From an uncultured Angelakisella sp. (lineage in GTDB: Bacteria; Bacillota; Clostridia; Oscillospirales; Ruminococcaceae): a stretch of 64,000 bases of DNA. The notes beneath the pieces are model-generated. The model was not told where the DNA came from. It worked only from the letters and a program-made list of their open reading frames with translations, and did no database searches. The stretch lies in NCBI GenBank assembly GCA_934524965.1, contig CAKSYU010000001.1, forward strand, positions 84,181-148,180, written 5' to 3'. Shown piece by piece: positions 45,301-52,115 of the stretch. The position numbers were made by a program, and so were the translations under genes. Each line of letters begins with the position of its first letter. Positions within the stretch are counted from its first letter, which is position 1.

Positions 45301-45541
45301 CGGTGTAGGTCACGCTGCCGCCGGTCAGATAACCGGACTTCAGCACAGCCTGCTCCGCTGCGGTCAATTTGGCACTGTAGGCGTCTGCCACCAGCTCGCC
45401 CGCTGTTACCGTTTGCTTGTTGCCGGCAGGCACTTCTGTGTCGACCGCCGCGGCGAAACAGTTAACGGAACTGCTGAGAACCGTTACTACCGCCAGCAGC
45501 ATCGCCAAAAAGCGCTTGGATGCCGGTACATTCCCCTTCAT
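39308..45541 (-). CDS. Giant secreted protein with C-terminal dockerin
   Basis: A 2077-residue secreted protein, first gene of the surface locus. A signal peptide (1 to about 31, ending CFAAA) is followed by a beta-rich module (from about 57: LTAAEQAVLKSGYLTGG...) that recurs from about 573 (LTAEEKNVLNSAILTP...), each with a helical tail. Many further beta-rich regions without recognisable enzyme motifs follow. The C-terminus (about 2000-2065) is a type I dockerin: two calcium-loop repeats, GDVSGDGVVMVNDIVLIVKSL and ADASQDGKIMVNDAVRIAQKI. Dockerins bind cohesins, classically in cellulosomes. There is no TYAWF leader, so ordinary Sec export is expected. Probably a scaffold or surface-exposed fibre head (inference). 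Confidence 0.85.
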   Translation of the reverse strand: MKGNVPASKRFLAMLLAVVTVLSSSVNCFAAAVDTEVPAGNKQTVTAGELVADAYSAKLTAAEQAVLKSGYLTGGSVTYTAPSEGDDLIAVDETAKTVTAKSIAKDGYTWEPTGARIVPEDGSAAEAVALTKGSSGYTGSFAYVGNTYSVEVDYTATVELDEATQSLLLNIPYMLAKGLSNIETLDHESGAATLLEQYFDALYDFRMNGAQFKFGTNTTTLRVREGSATANAIDDLKAQIDKNNGSLDINVELGKYSTGKMKYLLNDGSVMKEVAAQYYSDISALSNKDTGTLYGVASTVISLSESGAEIDEDTLTKAKTIQKATEYLGTVCTKIQPAVEDEWLVLNQTVARTDLADADYSALETLAFAANGQSSLHGSDITVEKAVRTLNTTVSANVNRFNVTVKYEAKVITAKTIDSDVLTTLNYPSEWKVTLRSGTTKAEVEAAIAAKVNEAEVLETWKVFDVGTAHYNRTVTDFGETLTGDVTYVVSYTPKNVSYSLGDGEGVHTVPYGYRVTLPVCAAEGQSYQYKLGEETYDEGTVYRVVGDTVFTREMDKTRTGYGLGELTAKAAAGLTAEEKNVLNSAILTPNDTIVRVRVPENSDNLVSLTLNANGTTTVTAKEYSAKYAGLSWKPVTAKAVLNGSAAATASFNGETATLNTTAFESVQVEYVLTFGDEPMTGSEVLAMMNLPKTLLTEATSHEAAMKKFTDVEDQLKTLNKTNMKLVRTMMEGDEQDGTPDKLGTDAMQAIDNVINNCYNGDNLKLYNYVTEYMNGTELSGLAYLYQNEQYKVIRTEAEKLRGYLMTISADPNFKDALSDIEVDGKSGADYADKIDDAIQKINEAVDALPTEINSAIRTNGAAADMIQFVAAVKALAGNTGSYTSAPALTLTATLTAAAPNMVVVTVKVTAEGMTKTGTKTYEKSHELTAADIIDLNTLRDNLWKELKADTDAAAKNISDDFYAPVNGLTLTAGTVLDTQKVEEVTYEAKTFTVHIDGENDQTFTIKSPSITLAAPEEGYRYDYDIDSAKVGVQGENSNYHFSAEQVKSLFVNGELTITRTKVNVQEESLRAFFKGLNAKLNSDQMDLIALEQNGEISSVVLRLSISSRLDPKVLSNIGSYLISADCKVNEIKLADSNFFVDGKVYPSGMINMLSASGASLEGVQSAINPDGTINEMTLDGETVIVDSNVSRNSLLGGKLLQSTITLGTEDGETTVPLYITMESNGTSPDKLKKAYDNIESAQKHVDAAFTEDGTLALSGTLPDRAYQVALTAMLALDKAELSDVTSIETAELVDYALDMARPLFADERVTLTTVDNTVDQFGGNSNLAQYNSTYRSLRGYINYLLGDKVEITDKQSNGGTYSAKIATYSKDALDAFNIDADVKQTIRDILAPGDKLELNISMTLNNVEQNEYEAIVIDPTAEGANKVVYTKDLSESLKTTGAKTVAILLKDVADSLTVNARTFLDLNGKTIEGGITANDTVTVLDSTLNNTGKVNGTVSGSAVLTAGTYTGDVSGMLKQGYVAENGKVSNEFYTLAEDENGNITVTLKAEALQAKKPAVKTLALDLADDLLMNFYTSAGMKVNYSGTEYSIYAIDKEDLVKAYKDNKDALKAYLVNELVDIDWSATGIEGLVNKVLADLSDFTDLSGKIEAGTILTMDLMTGAWHPTVSYNAEGDYIQFNIAPEAEYDTRTLTIKVGGDAEAKKNLADASKELGEIATVNDASVSGLDVTYTDGKLKVDGKANLDVSMDMSEKPEYIAVMASVLAYGTTGETQTKFVEALKTYTETKQTKPIKEAIDALTTADAVAALKKANVDFDKVLELLAGKGVDTAKLGNEITLENTYHAILTLLYRALGYADITGSSKKIGAYETGEYGVYDLSKTYKSRVTVHLNLKLVGENQVPTLSDPTVTKDGTIVKGAKVDTENKYIILDTCPDGITEAQFRAIINYHPENATADDVQLTFSKLKEFKNAMRICNGCVVTAKAVTDNGTSEEVVYTVIILGDVSGDGVVMVNDIVLIVKSLQVDEQQKVPLEEGAQTMAADASQDGKIMVNDAVRIAQKINNWIDGKWDEYSSMVR

Positions 45542-45681
45542 ACTACCTCACTCCATTCTTAAAAAATCCTTGCAAAGAATATGTGTCCGGTGTCAACGCT
45601 CCGGCACGGGATACCCTTGGACAAGCTGTTCGTTTCTCCATGCTTTTCATGAAGCACCTCTCGAAACAAACACTCCTCCAA

Positions 45682-45717
45682 TAGTACGCATCTTTACTAT
45701 AGTGCATATCTTTACTA
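45682..45717 (-). promoter_or_regulatory. Tandem 18-bp operator-like repeats at the locus promoter
   Basis: Two adjacent 18-bp units, TAGTACGCATCTTTACTA (45682-45699) and TAGTGCATATCTTTACTA (45700-45717), each bounded by TAGT/ACTA inverted ends. They lie just downstream of a possible -10 box, where a repressor would overlap the transcription start. The regulator is not identified. Confidence 0.55.
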
Positions 45718-45723
45718 CTGTAG

Positions 45724-45750
45724 TTTATAACATCAACCCTTGGATTGCAA
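45724..45750 (-). promoter_or_regulatory. Possible promoter of the surface locus
   Basis: On the minus strand TTGCAA (rc of 45745-45750) and TATAAA (rc of 45724-45729) with a short 15-base spacer, about 180 bases before the first gene. The short spacer suggests a weak or regulated promoter. Confidence 0.45.
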
Positions 45751-45946
45751 CCTTTTTCTGCATGTTTTCGTTCCAAATCCATTCGCATTTTTCTTGCAAT
45801 TTATGTGTTTATTACAAACTTTTGGCTAAAACTGTGAGGTGGGTATCTTCCGTCAGGATACCGCTTTCTGCCCATCCCCTCCAGTATATGCGCCTTGTCC
45901 CGCCAAAAGAAAAGGATCGCTGCCTCTCGGACAACGATCCCATGTT

Positions 45947-45980
45947 ATTCTATACTACCGTACGACTACCGTACGGTTGT
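45947..45980 (-). promoter_or_regulatory. 11-bp direct repeats next to a -10-like box
   Basis: CTACCGTACGA and CTACCGTACGG are adjacent direct repeats (45956-45977), one helical turn apart. On the minus strand they sit just upstream of TAGAAT (rc of 45947-45952), where no -35 box is present. This is a possible activator-dependent second promoter for the surface locus; weak evidence. Confidence 0.35.
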
Positions 45981-46002
45981 ACCTTCGCTTGACAAGAGCA
46001 CA

Positions 46003-46195
46003 TGCGGTTTTTGCGGGCAGAACTGCCACGCAAAAACTCCGAAGGACTTTTCGGCGAGGGAAAATCAGATGATGACAAGGAAGAGAGCCGCAGAGAGCCG
46101 CAGGAATACTTTGTGTATTTCAAGGCTCGATGACGCAGTCAGCGCTGACTTTCACCGCTGAAAAGCGTGTTTTCCCTTGCCAAGCGAAGGTATTC
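46003..46195. ncRNA. Candidate structured element upstream of the surface locus
   Basis: Non-coding. A hairpin near 46008-46043 pairs GGTTTTTGCG-GGCAG with CTGCC-ACGCAAAAACTCC. A second, about 150 bp long, is closed by GGCGAGGGAAAA (46041-46055 area) and TTTTCCCTTGCC (46171-46183 area). It lies just past the stop of the minus-strand MFS gene. Strand and nature are uncertain. The remainder of 45542-46195 holds only the promoter elements listed. Confidence 0.35.
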
Positions 46196-47401
46196 TCATA
46201 CCGTTTCGTTCCTGCCGGCTCTCTGCCCCGCCAGCAGCGCCACCACGCTGGTAAAAAGGATGTATCCCAAACTGATATTCCAGTTGGGGGTCAGGTCATG
46301 CAGCCAGCCCACCACTAGGGGACCCGTCGCCGCCAGCGCGTACCCCATCGACTGCGCAAAGCCGGAAAGCCGCGCCGCGTCCACCGCGTTTTTGGCACGG
46401 AAGCCCATCAGCGCCAGCCCCATGCTGAACGCACAGCCGTTGGCAAGCCCCAGAATAATGGTCGCCGTCACCTGCGCTGCCGCGGCGGTAGAGGACATCA
46501 GCGTAACAATGCCGATGATATTCAAGATAGAACCGACCAGCAGCCACCCGCGCTGATCCCGACGTTTGCCCGCCAGCGTCGGCACCACCAGCGAGGGCGC
46601 CAGGCTCACCACCTGGTACAGCGAGGTCACAACGCCCGCCGTGCCGCTTGCCATACCGGCGGATTGCAGTATGGTGGGCAGCCAGCCGATGACCGCGTAA
46701 AAAATCAGCGAGTTGACGCCGAAGTACAGCATCACACACCATGCCAGCCCGCTTTTCCAGATGAGCTTTTCTTTCATCACCGTATCAGGCGTGTCGGGTG
46801 TTTCAGCCGTTTCGGTCGGTGCCGTCACGCCCAGCCGCAGCGCGGCGTTTTTCCGCCAAATAACTATCGTAATGATGACCGCGATGCCCCACACCAGCAA
46901 AGCCCCGCGCCAGCCCAGTCCCGCCTTGGCAAGCGGTACATTCAGTCCCAGCGCAATGGCGGCAGCCGCCACCATCGCCACGGTGAAGAATGCCGTGACC
47001 TGTCCCACACGGGTGGGGTATTCCGCCTTGACCACCGCGGGCAGCAGCACATTGCCCAGCGCGGTGCCGATGCCGACGATGGCGGTACCGAGGAACAGCC
47101 CCGCCACTCCGGCAACGCTGCGCAGCACGGTGCCCAGCAGGATCAGCAGTAGCCCGATCAGAATGGTGCGTCCCTCCCCCCAGCGGCGACCTAAGCCCCC
47201 CGCCAGCGAGCTGATCGCGGCAAAGGCAAGCAGCGGCAGCGTGGTCAAAAGACCGGAGGCGCTGCCGGAAAGTCCCATGCTCTCGGTGATCTCCGGCAGC
47301 AGCGGACCCACGCCGGTAATGATAATGCGCAGGCAGAATGCCACCAGTATGATGCTCAGCATCATGGTACGGTCGGTGCGGGGGGTAGTGTCGGCTTTCA
47401 T
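46196..47401 (-). CDS. MFS transporter, CynX/NimT-like
   Basis: A 401-residue integral membrane transporter with about twelve hydrophobic segments. The N-terminus carries CLRIIITGVGPLLPEI, then SGLLTTLPLLAFAAISSLAGGLGRRWG, typical of the CynX/NimT/YeaN branch (cyanate, 2-nitroimidazole or similar small solutes). A cytoplasmic loop of charged and proline/threonine residues (about 196-215) separates the two halves. The ATG follows GAGGGACCGTTT. It lies 31 bases downstream of the YihY-type gene, probably in the same transcript. The substrate cannot be assigned. Confidence 0.87.
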   Translation of the reverse strand: MKADTTPRTDRTMMLSIILVAFCLRIIITGVGPLLPEITESMGLSGSASGLLTTLPLLAFAAISSLAGGLGRRWGEGRTILIGLLLILLGTVLRSVAGVAGLFLGTAIVGIGTALGNVLLPAVVKAEYPTRVGQVTAFFTVAMVAAAAIALGLNVPLAKAGLGWRGALLVWGIAVIITIVIWRKNAALRLGVTAPTETAETPDTPDTVMKEKLIWKSGLAWCVMLYFGVNSLIFYAVIGWLPTILQSAGMASGTAGVVTSLYQVVSLAPSLVVPTLAGKRRDQRGWLLVGSILNIIGIVTLMSSTAAAAQVTATIILGLANGCAFSMGLALMGFRAKNAVDAARLSGFAQSMGYALAATGPLVVGWLHDLTPNWNISLGYILFTSVVALLAGQRAGRNETV

Positions 47402-47432
47402 AAACGGTCCCTCATCTCATTTTCTTTTTTTC

Positions 47433-48284
47433 TCATTTCTCTTTATCGCAGTGGTGCTGCCAGTACAGCAGGTTCACCAACCCGCCAATCAGTATGATGG
47501 TCCCCATCAGGTGCAGCCACAGCATCAGAATGATCAGCGATGCCAGCGAGCCGTACACCAGCGTGTACCGCGCCGAAGCACTGATCATCGTGGAAAAGAT
47601 GATGCTGACCACCAGAATGGCAAGCCCGCCGACCACCGCGCCCGGCAGTACCGGCAGCGCGGGTCGTCTCACCGGCGTAACGCTGCGGTACAGCAGCAGC
47701 AACAGCAGCATAATAATGCCGGTCAGCAGGATAAATCTCAGCCAGGTCCAGCTTGCCAGCACATCGCCCACATGGAACCATTGGTCCAAAAGGTCGATGA
47801 ACCAGTCGCCGGTCGCCACCACCACAACCGAAAGGTAAATCCCCACAAGAAATACCGCCGAGTACAAAAAGCTCATTGCCGTGTGCAGCAGTCCCTTGTA
47901 GCGCGGTTCCCCGTACAGGTCTCCCATTGTCACCATAATCGTCCCAAAAGCGCCAGATGCCGCCGTCAGCAGCAGAATAATCCCTGCCCACAGCATCGCC
48001 TGCGAGTAATTATCGTGGATATAGCCAAAAAAGGTGACCAAGGTTTCTGTCACCTGCCGTGGGATCACCTCACTGAGCAGCTCCAACAGCTCCTGTGTAT
48101 CAACACTGGTACGACCGATAATGCTGGCAACGCAGATGAGCAGCGGGAAAAAGCTCAGCATCAGGTAATAGGCGAATGCCGCCGCACTTCGTCCCATGCG
48201 CCGGCTGCCATACAGATCTATAATGTAAAAGACCTTTGTTAAAAACGGGCTTTTATCAATAATCTTCTGCAAAAATGACGGCAT
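47433..48284 (-). CDS. YihY/BrkB-family inner membrane protein
   Basis: A 283-residue integral membrane protein with six hydrophobic segments. The family signature AAAFAYYLMLSFFPLLICVASIIG is at about residues 34-57, with RRPALPVLPGAVVGGLAILVVSIIFS in the C-terminal half. The family was once annotated as ribonuclease BN in error; its members are membrane proteins of unknown transport role. The ATG follows AAAGGAGGGAGAACC. Probably first gene of a short transcript with the downstream MFS gene. Confidence 0.88.
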   Translation of the reverse strand: MPSFLQKIIDKSPFLTKVFYIIDLYGSRRMGRSAAAFAYYLMLSFFPLLICVASIIGRTSVDTQELLELLSEVIPRQVTETLVTFFGYIHDNYSQAMLWAGIILLLTAASGAFGTIMVTMGDLYGEPRYKGLLHTAMSFLYSAVFLVGIYLSVVVVATGDWFIDLLDQWFHVGDVLASWTWLRFILLTGIIMLLLLLLYRSVTPVRRPALPVLPGAVVGGLAILVVSIIFSTMISASARYTLVYGSLASLIILMLWLHLMGTIILIGGLVNLLYWQHHCDKEK

Positions 48285-48309
48285 GGTTCTCCCTCCTTTC
48301 TCCGGTTTT

Positions 48310-48428
48310 CCGCCCGCCGCAGGTCAAATCGCCGCCCCGCTCGTCGGGCTTCGCCCGACGCCCGCCCTTCGGGCGGGTACGGCGCCCCCGTGGGGGCGCC
48401 GCCGCGGGGCGGCTCCCCTGCGGTCAAT
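48310..48428. other. GC-rich hairpin cluster
   Basis: Several adjacent stems, including GTCGGGCTTCGCCCGAC, CGCCCTTCGGGCG and GGCGCCCCCGTGGGGGCGCC. Non-coding, between tatD and the YihY-type gene; it may act as a terminator for tatD although no long T-tract is present. Confidence 0.5.
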
Positions 48429-48429
48429 T

Positions 48430-49197
48430 TCACGCTATGCCAAACAGCCGCTTGGCGTTTCGGCAGGTCATCGCCGCTATCTCCTCTGCTGTCCCCCCGC
48501 GGATCTCCGCCAGCCGCTCCGCCACACGGGGCAGCATGCTGCTGTCACAGCGCTTGCCGCGATACGGCTCCGGCGCCATGTAGGGGCAGTCGGTCTCTAT
48601 CAGCAGCCGGTCGTCCGGCACCGCTGCCGCCGCCTGCGGCGCCTTGCGGGCATTCTTAAAGGTGACCGCACCGGTAAAGCCCATGTACATTCCCAGTGCC
48701 GCCGCCTCCCTTGCCATCTCCGCACTGCCGGAAAAGCAATGCAGCACCCCTTGGGGACGCAGCTCCCGCAGCACCTCTAATGTATCGGCGTGCGCCTCTC
48801 TATCATGGATAATGACCGGCAGCCCCAGCTCCTTTGCCAGCAGCACCTGCTGCCGGAACAGCTCCTGCTGCCGCTCTTTCGGCGGGTTTTCCGCCCAGTA
48901 ATAGTCCAGTCCGATCTCCCCGACGGCACGGCACTTGGGGTGTGTCGCCAGTTCCTTCAATTCCGTCAGCCAGTCCTCCGGGGCGTCCCCCGCCTGCTCC
49001 GGGTGGATCCCGGCGGCAAAGTACACAAAGTCATACCGCTCCGCCAACGTGCACGCTGCACGGCTTGTCGGCAGGTCGGCGCCTATCGTCATAATATATT
49101 CCACGCCCTCGCGGTGAATTCGCTCCAGTAGCTCGTCACGGTCTGCATCAAACCGCTCGTCGTCATAGTGGGCATGGGAATCAAATATCCCGTTCAT
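48430..49197 (-). CDS. tatD: TatD-family metal-dependent deoxyribonuclease
   Basis: A 255-residue cytoplasmic hydrolase. The start is the ATG at 49195-49197, with AAAGGAGAAGCC directly upstream; a longer frame is not supported. Metal ligands are visible: FDSHAHYDD near the N-terminus (HxH), GEIGLDYYW (E, about residue 91), IIHDREA (H, about 127), HCFSGS (H, about 152) and ETDCPY (D, about 205). TatD enzymes process 3' ends of DNA in repair. It is separated from metG by the metG terminator. This metG-tatD order is common in Firmicutes. Confidence 0.94.
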   Translation of the reverse strand: MNGIFDSHAHYDDERFDADRDELLERIHREGVEYIMTIGADLPTSRAACTLAERYDFVYFAAGIHPEQAGDAPEDWLTELKELATHPKCRAVGEIGLDYYWAENPPKERQQELFRQQVLLAKELGLPVIIHDREAHADTLEVLRELRPQGVLHCFSGSAEMAREAAALGMYMGFTGAVTFKNARKAPQAAAAVPDDRLLIETDCPYMAPEPYRGKRCDSSMLPRVAERLAEIRGGTAEEIAAMTCRNAKRLFGIA

Positions 49198-49210
49198 GGC
49201 TTCTCCTTTG

Positions 49211-49243
49211 GGAAAAAACGGGGCCGGCGGCAACGCTGTTGTC
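49211..49243 (-). terminator. Terminator of metG
   Basis: On the minus strand GGGGTCGG / CCGGCCCC enclose a 16-base loop and are followed by GTTTTTT, just before the tatD ribosome binding site. Confidence 0.75.
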
Positions 49244-49280
49244 CCGACCCCGCAATTTGTATCTTCTGTTCAAAGGTGCA

Positions 49281-51221
49281 TCAGCACAGCTTTGCACCGG
49301 CAGGAATCGCATCGTCCAGCATCAGCAGATGCAGGCTCTCCCCCTGCTCGGCAGAGATCAGCATGCCGTTGGATTCCCGTCCCATCATCTTGCGGGGCGC
49401 CAGATTGGTGCATGCCACCACCGTCTTGCCCACCAGCTCCTCGGGCTTATAGTATTTCGCGATGCCGGAAAGGATCTGACGGTTCTTGCCGGTGCCGTCG
49501 TTCAGGGTAAAGCATAGCAGCTTATCGCTCTTTTCCACCTTTTCGCACGCCAGCACCTTACAGACGGTCAGCTCCACCTTTTCAAAGTCGGGGAACGCGA
49601 TCTGCGCCTTGGCGGGAGCGGTCTCGGCAGGCTTTTCCTCCTTGGGGGCGGCGGCAGCCTCCAGCTCCGCCAGCTCCTTTTCCATATCAATGCGGGGGAA
49701 CAGTACCGCGCCCTTCTGCACCGTTACGGCAGCGTGCAGCCCGCCGAATCTTGCGGCGGAAGCCCAGTCCCGCTCGCCCTCACCGGCGCCGCACTGGTCA
49801 AGGATCTTCTCGGCGGAGGAGGGCATATAGGGCTTCAGCAGAATGCCCGCCAGCCGGATGCTCTCCAGCAGGTTATACATCACCGTGGCAAGGCGGGCGC
49901 GCTTGCTCTCGTCCTTTGCCAGCACCCACGGGGCGTTTTCATCAATGTATTTGTTGGCGCGGGAAACCAGACGGAAGATCTCCGCCAGTCCGTTCTGGAA
50001 GGCGAAAGCCTCCATCTGCTTCTCGTAGTTTTCCCGCAGCCCATTGCCGATGGCGACCAGCTCGTCATCGGCGGGGGAAGCCTCCCGCTCGGCAGGCAGC
50101 GTACCGCCAAAGTATTTCTCCACCATTGCCACGGTACGGCTTACCAAATTGCCCAGATCGTTGGCAAGATCGGTATTGATGGTGCTGATGAGCAGCTCGT
50201 TGCTGAATACACCGTCGGAGCCAAAGGGGAAGCTCCGCATCAGGAAGAAGCGGATCGCGTCCACACCGTAGCGTTGGCACAGCACCACAGGGTCTACCAC
50301 ATTGCCCTTGGATTTGCTCATCTTGCCGCCCTCCAGCAGCAGCCAGCCGTGACCGTAGACCCGCTTCGGCAGCGGCAGATCCATTGCCATCAGCATTGCC
50401 GGCCAGATGATGGAGTGGAACCGCACGATCTCCTTGCCGACAAAATGCACATCGGCAGGCCAGTATTTCTCTACATCGTGGTACTTGTCGTTTTTGTAGC
50501 CCAGCGCCGTCATGTAATTGAACAAAGCGTCCACCCAGACATACACCACATGCTTCGGGTCAAAATCCACCGGAACGCCCCAGGTAAAGCTGGTACGGGA
50601 AACGCACAGATCCTGCAAGCCCTGGTTGATAAACGCCTTCATCTCATTCACGCGGGAAGCCGGCGTCAGGAACTCAGGGTGCTCGTCATACAGCTTCAGC
50701 AGCCGGTCGGCATACTTGGAAAGCCGGAAGAAATAAGCCTCCTCCTCGGCGTCCACCACGGGTCTGCCGCAGTCGGGGCAGCAGCCGTCCTTCAGCTGGC
50801 TCTCGGTCCAGAAGCTCTCGCAGGGGGTGCAGTATTTGCCCTTGTAGGTGCCCTTGTAGATATCGCCGCGGTCATAAAGCTCCCGGAAGATCTTCTGGAT
50901 CGACTCCACATGGTAATCATCGGTGGTACGGATAAAGCGGTCGTAGCTGATATCCATCAGCTTCCACAGCGACTTGAAGCCGCCCTCGCCCTCCACGATC
51001 TTATCCACATACTGCTGCGGCGTCACACCGGCAGCCTTTGCCTTGTCCTCGATCTTCTGTCCGTGCTCATCGGCGCCGGTCAGGAACATGACATCGTAGC
51101 CCTGCAGCCGTTTGTAGCGTGCCATGCAGTCGGTGGCTACGGTGCAGTAGCTGTGCCCGATGTGCAGCTTATCCGAGGGATAGTAGATGGGTGTGGTGAT
51201 ATAAAACTTTTTCCGTTCCAT
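49281..51221 (-). CDS. metG: Methionyl-tRNA synthetase
   Basis: A 646-residue cytoplasmic enzyme charging tRNA-Met. The class I signature appears as HIGH in KLHIGHSYCT (about residues 19-28), and KMSKSKGN near 300. A zinc-knuckle segment CTPCESFW...CCPDCGRP lies near 130-150. The C-terminal about 110 residues (FEKVELTVCKVLACEKVEKSDKLLCF...) form the appended EMAP/Trbp111-type tRNA-binding domain. Length and domain order match the Firmicutes type. ATG preceded by AGGAGGTAACAAA. Confidence 0.97.
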   Translation of the reverse strand: MERKKFYITTPIYYPSDKLHIGHSYCTVATDCMARYKRLQGYDVMFLTGADEHGQKIEDKAKAAGVTPQQYVDKIVEGEGGFKSLWKLMDISYDRFIRTTDDYHVESIQKIFRELYDRGDIYKGTYKGKYCTPCESFWTESQLKDGCCPDCGRPVVDAEEEAYFFRLSKYADRLLKLYDEHPEFLTPASRVNEMKAFINQGLQDLCVSRTSFTWGVPVDFDPKHVVYVWVDALFNYMTALGYKNDKYHDVEKYWPADVHFVGKEIVRFHSIIWPAMLMAMDLPLPKRVYGHGWLLLEGGKMSKSKGNVVDPVVLCQRYGVDAIRFFLMRSFPFGSDGVFSNELLISTINTDLANDLGNLVSRTVAMVEKYFGGTLPAEREASPADDELVAIGNGLRENYEKQMEAFAFQNGLAEIFRLVSRANKYIDENAPWVLAKDESKRARLATVMYNLLESIRLAGILLKPYMPSSAEKILDQCGAGEGERDWASAARFGGLHAAVTVQKGAVLFPRIDMEKELAELEAAAAPKEEKPAETAPAKAQIAFPDFEKVELTVCKVLACEKVEKSDKLLCFTLNDGTGKNRQILSGIAKYYKPEELVGKTVVACTNLAPRKMMGRESNGMLISAEQGESLHLLMLDDAIPAGAKLC

Positions 51222-51267
51222 TTTGTTACCTCCTGCGCGAATGAGCGCATTTTTTCATTATCAGTAT

Positions 51268-51295
51268 ATTATACCACGCTTCCCCGCCAAAGCAA
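51268..51295 (-). promoter_or_regulatory. Promoter of metG
   Basis: On the minus strand TTGCTT (rc of 51290-51295), 16 bases, TATAAT (rc of 51268-51273). Confidence 0.65.
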
Positions 51296-51357
51296 AGGAT
51301 TTTTCTGACCGCGCGCGAAAAAACGCCGTGCGTGCATGCACAGGTGCGCGTGTGAAT

Positions 51358-51590
51358 GTATTCTGTTTTCAAGGTGCGGTTTAGCAAGCCCTCCATTTTT
51401 CGATGGGGCTTGAGTTTTGCGGCTGACCCTCGGTATCTTGTCGGGGGGCGGTCGCATTTTTCTTTTTATCGTTAACGATGAGAAGTCCTCTCACTAATAC
51501 GGACGAAACGAGGGAAATTTGCAGTGAAAGTGTTGAATTCGCACAAAGTTTCATAAAAAGTTTACAGGTTTGGGAAATGGTGGGAGATTT
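51358..51590 (+). repeat. 230-bp dispersed repeat, copy 1
   Basis: Matches 63551-63780 along its whole length with few differences (TTCTGTTTTCAAGGTGC, GACCCTCGGTATCTTGTC, ATGAGAAGTCCTCTCACTA, GTGTTGAATTCGCACAAAG). No credible gene lies in it. Confidence 0.88.
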
Positions 51591-51691
51591 GGGGGTATAA
51601 AAAAGCCCTCCCTGTGTAAGGGAGGCGTGGGACTTCGCGGGTCGCGGTGAGAGGGTGCGGGAGGTAGTTTTGCCGAGGACGAAGGAAGAAA

Positions 51692-51815
51692 GCTAAAAAG
51701 TATTAGTCCACTGCCCCCATAGTTCCCCTCCTCAGAGGAGGGGACAGGGGTGGTGGTTCGCCCTTCGCGCTCCAGCGCGCGGGCGATAAAAATGCCGCCG
51801 CAGGCTACCTTTGGA
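51692..51815 (+). repeat. Hairpin repeat C, copy 1
   Basis: Inverted relative to 57090-57205. The shared core is CCCCCATAGTTCCC, CCTC-GAGG stems, GACAGGGGTGGTGGTTCGCC and GGCGATAAAAATG. The short stem is CGCGCTCCAGCGCG here and CGTGCTCCAGCACG in the other copy. The stretch from 51816 to 52115 holds only further hairpins, such as TTGTTTTTCTGC/GCAGAAAAACAA at 51840-51868. Confidence 0.8.
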
Positions 51816-52115
51816 GCGCATCTGCGCGCAGTACGGATTTGTTTTTCTGCTGCCGCAGAAAAACAACATTCGTATCCAGCGCAGCCAAGCGTTGCGGGTC
51901 TTTAGGGCGGCAGCCCTAAAACGCTTTTGGGTACTTTTGGCGGGTCAAAAGTACCACCCCGCCGGTAGGCGGAGATACAGACCAAGCTATCATCAAAACT
52001 TTGTGACGCCGTTAGGCGAGATGGGACTAAGTCATAGAACAGGTCGCGGTGCGCGGGTGCGGGCGCTGATTTCGCCAAAAACAAAACCGCACCTCTCGGC
52101 ACGGCTTCGCTTTGC

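Noticed and set aside
39308..45541. Cellulosomal enzyme
   Set aside because: Although a dockerin is present, no glycoside hydrolase or carbohydrate-binding module was recognised in the 2077 residues.
35482..45541. Sortase-anchored pilus
   Set aside because: No LPxTG-type motif with a following hydrophobic tail and no sortase gene was found; the leaders and peptidases point to a SipW-type system.
39407..45562. Long plus-strand open frames (1260 and 708 codons) opposite the dockerin gene
   Set aside because: They lie wholly antisense to a gene with signal peptide, repeats and a dockerin. They show low-complexity H/G/L-rich content and lack good ribosome binding sites, as expected when the sense gene avoids TTA, CTA and TCA codons.
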